DNA of 64,000 bases from the NCBI GenBank assembly GCA_022822725.1, contig JAJEAN010000001.1:310001-374000 (forward strand), in the 5' to 3' direction. The position numbers were made by a program, and so were the translations under genes. Positions 59,095 through 64,000 of this stretch are shown here, in pieces. The first letter of the stretch is position 1. Every line of letters begins with the position of its first letter. A model generated the notes under the pieces. The model saw nothing but the letters and a program-made list of their open reading frames with translations. It searched no databases and was not told where the DNA came from. Source of the DNA: Candidatus Latescibacterota bacterium (GTDB taxonomy: Bacteria > JAAXHH01).

Positions 59095-59442
59095 GCAATG
59101 GAGATTCGAGCCAGTATTTACGGAGGCGGTTATTGTCATCCAGAATCGACTGTCAAAGTCGAGTAGCTTTCCCATTCTGCTCACCCTCACAGACCCGAAT
59201 GTTGTACGATTTCGTCCGCAGGTCGCTTCCGTGCCAGTAGTTTACTAGTACGACTATGCCGCTCGCGGTAAATAGAAAATTCGCTCCCGGTCTCTAATGA
59301 TCGGGGTGACTAATACCACATATTCGGGTATTCACTTGTGTTTCTCTCTCGGACAGTCCGCTCTTTTGAGGTTGTTTTAGGAAGTACGCGTTCTCCTGAA
59401 AGACTTGCCCATCTGTAGTACTACTCCTCAGACGCTTAACAG
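59095..59442. other. Gap between the ubiquitin-like operon and the Fic gene
   Basis: 348 bases. Directly after the JAB-E1 stop an ATG at 59098 opens 22 codons (MEIRASIYGGGYCHPESTVK and two more) ending at 59166; it has no clear ribosome-binding site and may be chance. The rest is AT-rich with no gene and no clear terminator. Confidence 0.35.
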
Positions 59443-59538
59443 CACAACACAATTCACTCGTAATTCCACAACATCATTGACTTGTGATTCCACAACATTA
59501 TATACTTGTACATTCACAACCGATCAAACTTGTAAGCG
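59443..59538 (+). repeat. Four 24-bp tandem repeats, each a CACAA-N10-TTGT dyad
   Basis: Units start at 59443, 59467, 59491 and 59515. Each begins CACAA; in units 2-4 TTGTG or TTGTA follows ten bases later (CTCGTA in unit 1), so each is an inverted repeat. Perfect arms occur in unit 2 (CACAA/TTGTG). The array ends 15 bases before the Fic start codon. Confidence 0.85.
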
Positions 59539-59553
59539 CCCGAGAAGTCCAGC

Positions 59554-61092
59554 ATGGCTAAACCCAACGAAAAACTAGCCGCGGCGCTGGAGCAACTAAA
59601 AAACCTCCAGAAGGGAGGAAGGCGGGTATTTCGATCCAACGAACTTACGCGCATCCACCGCGAACGTCTGCTTAAAAACGGCTTCATTCAGGAGGTCATG
59701 AAGGACTGGCTGATCTCGTCCAGCCCCGATGCTAATCCGGGTGACACGACTTCGTGGTTCGCCTCGCTCTGGGAATTCTGCGTTTCCTATTGCACGGCAC
59801 GGTTCGGTAAAGCGTGGCATCTTTCCCCCGAGCAGTCCTTGTTGCTTCATGCTGAATGCACCGTCATCCCTCGGCAGATCATCATCTATACGCCTAAAGG
59901 CACCAACAACACAGTCGAGTTGCTATTCGGAACGTCGCTATACGATCTCAAACAAAAAGACATCCCGGCCGACGAGGACGTAACCACTCGAGACGGGCTC
60001 AAGCTCTTTGTACCCGAAGCCGCACTTGTCAAGGTCCCAGAAGCGTTCTTTGTCCGTAACCCGGTTGATGCTCAAATCGTACTTTCCGGTGTCAGAGATG
60101 CGGGCGATGTGCTAGGCCGGCTTCTCGACGGCGGCCATTCAGCCATTGCTGGTAGGCTTGCCGGAGCTTTCCGCCGGATCGGCCGGGCAGACATGGCTGA
60201 CGAAATGCTCAAAGTCATGAAAAGCGCCGACTACGATGTGCGCGAGTCTGACCCGTTTGAGCCAGCGCAGGTATTCGGTGCGTTGAAAGGGACCCAAGCG
60301 CCAATTGCCAGGCGGCTGCAATCCCTGTGGGAGACTTTTCGGGAGCCGGTGATTGCAGCGTTCCCGAAGTCTCCGGAACTACCGCAGGACCCGAAAGCTT
60401 ATCTGTCTTTTGTCGACGGCATCTACCTCAACGACGCTTACCACTCGTTGTCGATTGAAGGCTACCGCGTGACGCCGGAACTGATTGAACGGGTGCGCTC
60501 CGGTAACTGGAATCCGGACGGTAATGAAGCCGACCGGCAAAGCCGCGATGCGCTTGCGGCGCGCGGTTACTGGCAGGCTTTTCAGCTGGTCCGTGAAACG
60601 GTTGGCGAAGTGATGGACGACGCCAATCCAGGCGGCCTGGTCCGCAATGCCCACCGGGACTGGTATCGCGAGTTGTTCCAGCCTTGTGTCGCCGCTGGAC
60701 TGTTCTCAGCTTCGGTTCTTGCTGGCTATCGCAATGAACCCGTGTTTATACGTGGATCCCGCCATGTGCCGCCACGCAGTGAGGGGGTCCGCGACGCCAT
60801 GCCAACCTTGTTTGACTTGCTCGAAAAAGAAACTGTGCCTTCAGTGCGCGCCGTGCTTGGACATTGGCTCTTCGGTTACGTCCATCCCTATCCTGACGGT
60901 AACGGGCGTATGGCGCGTTTTTTCATGAACGTCATGTTGGCCTCGGGCGGTTATCCGTGGACAGTCATTCGTGTCCAGGACCGCAACGCCTACCTTGCCG
61001 CGCTCGAAAGCGCCAGTATTGATCAGGACATAGAGCCATTTGCGGGATTTGTAGCAGAGCAGGTTGCGCGTTCACAGGAGCAGATGGGGTAA
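59554..61092 (+). CDS. Fic-domain protein (AMPylator-type) with N-terminal winged-helix-like region
   Basis: 512 residues. The Fic motif HPYPDGNGRMARFFMN is near residue 443, with the catalytic His and the phosphate-binding GNGR. The inhibitory motif is HSLSIEGYRVT near residue 298, a (S/T)xxxE(G/N) glutamate that would block ATP until released, on the N-terminal side as in class II Fic proteins. Residues 1-180 are unlike Fic and resemble AbiEi-type winged-helix antitoxin domains (RVFRSNELTRIHRERLLKNG and EVMKDWLISSSPD). It may transfer AMP to a target and bind its own promoter repeats. GAGAAG lies six bases before the ATG. Confidence 0.9.
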   Translation: MAKPNEKLAAALEQLKNLQKGGRRVFRSNELTRIHRERLLKNGFIQEVMKDWLISSSPDANPGDTTSWFASLWEFCVSYCTARFGKAWHLSPEQSLLLHAECTVIPRQIIIYTPKGTNNTVELLFGTSLYDLKQKDIPADEDVTTRDGLKLFVPEAALVKVPEAFFVRNPVDAQIVLSGVRDAGDVLGRLLDGGHSAIAGRLAGAFRRIGRADMADEMLKVMKSADYDVRESDPFEPAQVFGALKGTQAPIARRLQSLWETFREPVIAAFPKSPELPQDPKAYLSFVDGIYLNDAYHSLSIEGYRVTPELIERVRSGNWNPDGNEADRQSRDALAARGYWQAFQLVRETVGEVMDDANPGGLVRNAHRDWYRELFQPCVAAGLFSASVLAGYRNEPVFIRGSRHVPPRSEGVRDAMPTLFDLLEKETVPSVRAVLGHWLFGYVHPYPDGNGRMARFFMNVMLASGGYPWTVIRVQDRNAYLAALESASIDQDIEPFAGFVAEQVARSQEQMG

Positions 61093-61243
61093 TTGGCAAC
61101 GGTCGGGCGCGAAATCAGCAGCGGCCAAGCGCGAAATACTAATAGGCCGACAATTAGTAACTAACTCTGCGTGGCGTCCAAAAGGCTGGTCTGTCACATA
61201 TTTTCCATTCTTCCCTAGGCGTGTTTTATCTTGCCAGCCAGTT

Positions 61244-62287
61244 CTACGCTCTGAGATTAACAGTGTAGCATTCGTCTCTCCACCGTTCGATTTGATCTGC
61301 TAGTTCATTAATATCCATCCCGATATATCCTAAACAACTGACGCTCTCGAACAGCAGGAAATTCAAGAAGCTATTTACCATTGCAAGGTTTTTCTGCAAT
61401 ACAACTCTACCATGCGTGGGTATAAACTTCAAAAATCCTGATTCACTATCACGAAGGTGCCGTATAGAGTCCTCGGAGAAACTAAGGTGGGAAGCATTCT
61501 TGTTTAGGTGGTTTCTCAAACCCTGAAACTCACTATCAATTTTCTTGCCGATCTCGCCAGCACTAGGTTTCTTGTCGTTTCTTATATCAGCTGCGCGTTC
61601 GGGCTTAACTCGAACGTACTCCAACAAATCACAGGTTTCGATTAATGGGCGTAACAGTGCACCCGATTCTTGTGCAATCCCGTCGATTATTAAATTATAG
61701 ATTCCAAAAATAAGATGATGAGCTTTAACTGTTGTTAACGCGCAAACCTCAATGTATGGATCACTCAAGTTCTTGGGGTCGCTTAATATACGATTATATA
61801 AACTGATACATTGATAAAGAAGATAGAAACCATGGTGGAGAAGATCAGATTCACACTTTAACTCATTTCCAAACCAAGAATGAGATCTCCAACGAGCGCT
61901 CCATAGACCCAGATTGCTATCTACCTGTATTTCTTCGACCTCATCCGGCTGCGGCATCTCTTCAAACCGCACCGCCTTGACCGTCTTCCTTCCCTCGAGC
62001 AGCGCCCGCGCCAGGCGGTGACCGCCGTCCATCAGCCGTCCGTTGTCGTTTATGATCACCGGTTTGCTGAAATCGGCCTCATTGATGCGCTGGCAATGTC
62101 CGGCCACCTCCCTTATCGTTGGTGGCTTACGCTCGCTGAACCAGCAGTCCCGGTCCAATTCCTCGAACTGCTCGACTTCCGCCTCATATTCCGGCAAGCC
62201 TTTCGCCAGTTCCCACAGCCGCTCGGTGTACCAGATGTACCGCTTGCCATCGCGTTCCGTCGAATGTCTCTGCCTGGGTCTCTTCAA
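61244..62287 (-). CDS. Chimeric protein: ParB-like N terminus, helical HEPN/DUF-like C terminus
   Basis: 347 residues from a TTG with GAGGAG about ten bases upstream. Residues 1-120 read RYIWYTERLWELAKGLPEYE, PPTIREVAGHCQRINEADFS and GRLMDGGHRLARALLEGRKT, a ParB/sulfiredoxin-like module that I know as a free-standing protein of about 125 residues. After VEEIQVDSN the composition turns AT-rich and the rest is helical: HHLIFGIYNLIIDGIAQESG, ALLRPLIETCDLLEYVRVKP and KIDSEFQGLRNHLNKNASHL, a pattern resembling DUF5677/Abi-type domains. The join lies near DNA position 61925. It is the right end of the island. Confidence 0.65.
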   Translation of the reverse strand: MKRPRQRHSTERDGKRYIWYTERLWELAKGLPEYEAEVEQFEELDRDCWFSERKPPTIREVAGHCQRINEADFSKPVIINDNGRLMDGGHRLARALLEGRKTVKAVRFEEMPQPDEVEEIQVDSNLGLWSARWRSHSWFGNELKCESDLLHHGFYLLYQCISLYNRILSDPKNLSDPYIEVCALTTVKAHHLIFGIYNLIIDGIAQESGALLRPLIETCDLLEYVRVKPERAADIRNDKKPSAGEIGKKIDSEFQGLRNHLNKNASHLSFSEDSIRHLRDSESGFLKFIPTHGRVVLQKNLAMVNSFLNFLLFESVSCLGYIGMDINELADQIERWRDECYTVNLRA

Positions 62288-62309
62288 TTCGTTTTTACTC
62301 CTCTGGCTC

Positions 62310-62714
62310 CTATTTCTTATTCAGGGATCGCAGCAGCTTCACGACCTCGGAGGCTTCCTTGCCTCCCTTTCTAGCATGGGCCATGAGCGAGATTCCATGT
62401 GGTCCCGGCTTGTCTTTTTCAGCTGGATTATCGTCGAGAATGGCCTGCACTACGCTCAGTTTTCCCAGCATTGCTGCGGCATACAGATCGATGCGCGCCC
62501 CATGTTGCAAAAGGTATTCCGCTATGTCCTTGCGCCCCATATGCGCGGCGGCCCCCAGCCCGGTTTCCCAGTCACCGCCACCCCAGTCCCAGCAGGCGTT
62601 GACCAGTTTGGGCTCCTGGTCCAGCAATGCCTTGACGCTATCGAAATCGCTATGGGCGTCGTATACGAATCGATGTACTATTTCCGGATCCAATGCTGCC
62701 TTCTTGGGAGACAT
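62310..62714 (-). CDS. Ankyrin-repeat protein
   Basis: 134 residues. Two to three ankyrin repeats: FDSVKALLDQEPKLVNACWD, GLGAAAHMGRKDIAEYLLQH with GARIDLYAAAMLGKLSVVQA, and a C-terminal GPHGISLMAHARKGGKEASE. A protein-binding scaffold; partner unknown. No signal peptide. It ends 22 bases before the ParB-like chimera and is probably co-transcribed with it. Confidence 0.85.
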   Translation of the reverse strand: MSPKKAALDPEIVHRFVYDAHSDFDSVKALLDQEPKLVNACWDWGGGDWETGLGAAAHMGRKDIAEYLLQHGARIDLYAAAMLGKLSVVQAILDDNPAEKDKPGPHGISLMAHARKGGKEASEVVKLLRSLNKK

Positions 62715-62765
62715 TTTCTACGTTCCTTTCTCATGTTGTTGGCTATTGCATGTCGATTTGCCCAA

Positions 62766-63557
62766 TCACCCCTTCTTCACGGCCGCGAACCTCAACCGGA
62801 TGTAGTCCGCGGTCCACGCGCCTTCTTCGTCGCACAACTTCGGCCTCATGGCTTCCCGGACCTCGTCGAGAAACGCGGGGCGGTCCGCTTCCGGCACCCG
62901 TGACGTGAAGCTTTCGGCGAAAGTCTCCAGCCAGCCGCCGATGTCGCCGGGCAGCGGGGTGGGCCTGGGAATGAGGGCGATGTATTTCACCTCAAAGGCC
63001 CTCGCCTCCAGCCTTCCACGATACTCCGCATCGGTGGGGAAGTACCACGGATTGATCCCCTCTTCCCAAAGTCCGCGCCGCTTCAGCGCACCGGTAAGCG
63101 CTTTGACGATGGTGTCCACGCACCCGTACCCGCCGCATTCGGCCACGAATCTTCCACCGGGCTTCAACGCGCGCCGCACACCCGCGATCACCTCGCCGGG
63201 ATGGCCCATCCAGTGGAGCGCCGCATTGCTGAAAACCGCGTCGAATTCACCTTCGAAAGTCAATTCGTGCCCGTCCACGACGTGGGCGTCCAGACCCAGC
63301 GCCTTCGCCGCCTCGATCTGCTCCGCGCTGCTGTCCACGCCGACGACACTGCAGCCCATATCGACCAGTTTCGCCGTCAGCGCGCCGTCGCCGCATCCCA
63401 GGTCCAGGATGCGTTCGCCCGGTTGAGGATCCAGCAACTCGACGACCGGCATGCCCAGGTCCGCCACGAAACGGGCGTTGCGTGCATAGCGTTCCGGATC
63501 CCAGGATTGAGATGAGCTCGTTCGTTCCGTCGAATGGGTTTGGTTCGTCTTTCTCAA
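62766..63557 (-). CDS. SAM-dependent methyltransferase (trans-aconitate methyltransferase-like)
   Basis: 263 residues from a TTG at 63557 with AGGAGG seven bases upstream; an ATG nearby is out of frame. Class I fold: SWDPERYARNARFVADLGMP, motif I RILDLGCGDGALTAKLVDMG, VVGVDSSAEQIEAAKALGLD, and FDAVFSNAALHWMGHPGEVI, ALKPGGRFVAECGGYG. Close in pattern to Tam-like small-molecule methyltransferases. The substrate is unknown. G+C is back to the level of the chromosome outside the island. Confidence 0.9.
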   Translation of the reverse strand: MRKTNQTHSTERTSSSQSWDPERYARNARFVADLGMPVVELLDPQPGERILDLGCGDGALTAKLVDMGCSVVGVDSSAEQIEAAKALGLDAHVVDGHELTFEGEFDAVFSNAALHWMGHPGEVIAGVRRALKPGGRFVAECGGYGCVDTIVKALTGALKRRGLWEEGINPWYFPTDAEYRGRLEARAFEVKYIALIPRPTPLPGDIGGWLETFAESFTSRVPEADRPAFLDEVREAMRPKLCDEEGAWTADYIRLRFAAVKKG

Positions 63558-63686
63558 TCATGTACCTCCTGTTGATCCGCTCTCCATACCGATTCAAATT
63601 TGGTCTAATACATTGCGTTCCTTCGCCTTTCAATTTAACTTAACTTTGTTAATGCCCATGCGGGGCATTCTCGATTGGGAGCAATG

Positions 63687-63917
63687 ATGAAAGCATATGA
63701 AAGGATATCCATCAATCCCACGGTGTGTCATGGTCAGGCGTGCGTCAAGGGCACCCGCATCCCAGTGCATCTGATACTTCGCATGCTGGCCAATGGTGAC
63801 CGGGTCGAGAACATCCTTGATGAGTATCCTTCGCTGACATTGACCGACATTCATGCCTGTTTCGAATACGGAGCCTCGCTCGCGGAGGAACGTGTAACGC
63901 CTCTTGAAACGCTATAA
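63687..63917 (+). CDS. DUF433-family antitoxin-like protein
   Basis: 77 residues. The DUF433 pattern is clear: RISINPTVCHGQACVKGTRI, PVHLILRMLANGDRVENILD, EYPSLTLTDIHACFEYGASL. It is a small winged-helix-like DNA-binding protein usually paired with a PIN-like toxin. The second of two adjacent ATGs is chosen because GGGAG lies five bases upstream. A partial frame follows nine bases on and may be the partner. Confidence 0.9.
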   Translation: MKAYERISINPTVCHGQACVKGTRIPVHLILRMLANGDRVENILDEYPSLTLTDIHACFEYGASLAEERVTPLETL

Positions 63918-63926
63918 GGCGATTCA

Positions 63927-64000
63927 TGAAGGAAGTTGATTGGCCGGGGTTATTCGTAGTCATGCGTGACAGAGCGCAGAGTATTTGGAAAAAGGACGCG
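63927..64000 (+). CDS. Partial ORF after the DUF433 gene
   Basis: AAGG lies six bases before an ATG, and the frame (MKEVDWPGLFVVMRDRAQSI, then WKKDA) runs off the right edge after 24 codons. The position fits a toxin partner of DUF433, but the start is not that of the usual PIN-like (DUF5615) protein. Too short to identify. Confidence 0.35.

Noticed and set aside
59098-59166. 22-codon ORF right after the JAB-E1 gene as a fourth operon member
   Set aside because: It has only one possible start without a ribosome-binding site and no recognisable motif; kept as a note in the intergenic entry.
62261-63540. Shared 14-base string cattcgacggaacg near the starts of the ParB-like chimera and the methyltransferase
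   Set aside because: It encodes HSTER in both proteins and could mark a short duplication at the island edge, but it is too short for an att site and has no partner at the left edge.

Overview
The window is a high-GC bacterial chromosome segment, about 60-65% G+C by eye, with no plasmid or phage backbone. Several gene families occur together: Fe(II)/2-oxoglutarate PhyH dioxygenases, Gfo/Idh/MocA oxidoreductases, three OPT-like 'DUF6785' membrane proteins, sialidase-type propellers, sugar-acid dehydratases, and a cytochrome c-PCuAC lipoprotein beside Sco1. This mix is typical of uncultured, glycan-degrading environmental lineages such as Latescibacterota, Poribacteria or Gemmatimonadota relatives. 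The assignment is an inference from gene content; no rRNA gene is present.

Layout. 1-5240: minus-strand genes for a sugar-kinase-like protein, a phytase-like propeller, an oligopeptide-binding lipoprotein and htpG, which has a perfect consensus promoter. 5350-12400: exported protein, PhyH, Gfo oxidoreductase, then minus-strand rhamnonate-dehydratase-like enzyme, pyrD with an attenuator-like leader, and a kinase-like gene. 12530-12730: tRNA-Val and tRNA-Leu. 12850-17150: metallophosphoesterase pair, HU, and two decayed genes. 17279-25981: M32 carboxypeptidase, two tandem DUF6785 transporters, phosphohexomutase, sialidase. 26128-35000: ABC permease, copper/cytochrome oxidase assembly pair, AmpG-like permease, mannonate-dehydratase-like enzyme, EctD-like PhyH, glycosylasparaginase. 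35000-50753: third DUF6785 protein, second sialidase (its 3' end duplicated around a toxin-antitoxin pair), rfbA, sugar-acid catabolic genes, a dihydrolipoyl acyltransferase and a cobalt-type nitrile hydratase operon.

50755-62290 is a lower-GC defence-type island. It carries a PIN-like/HEPN-like putative RNase, small membrane ORFs, an MmeI-like type IIL restriction-modification enzyme, an XRE/ImmA regulator pair, a ubiquitin-like operon (double ubiquitin-fold protein, E2-like protein, JAB-E1 fusion), a Fic protein downstream of four 24-bp dyad repeats, and a ParB-like chimera. The ubiquitin-like operon is the most interesting system here. Its E2-like protein has Ser where the catalytic Cys should be, and the E1 has no Cys in the stretch where the crossover loop should lie, so thioester chemistry looks unlikely.

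A second window-wide pattern is a set of short, unrelated tandem repeats at gene junctions. In three places (nthA/nthB, nthB/accessory, and the 45.1-kb junction) the duplication boundary falls on an ATGA/GTGA stop-start overlap, creating a mini-ORF that keeps the neighbouring genes potentially translationally coupled.
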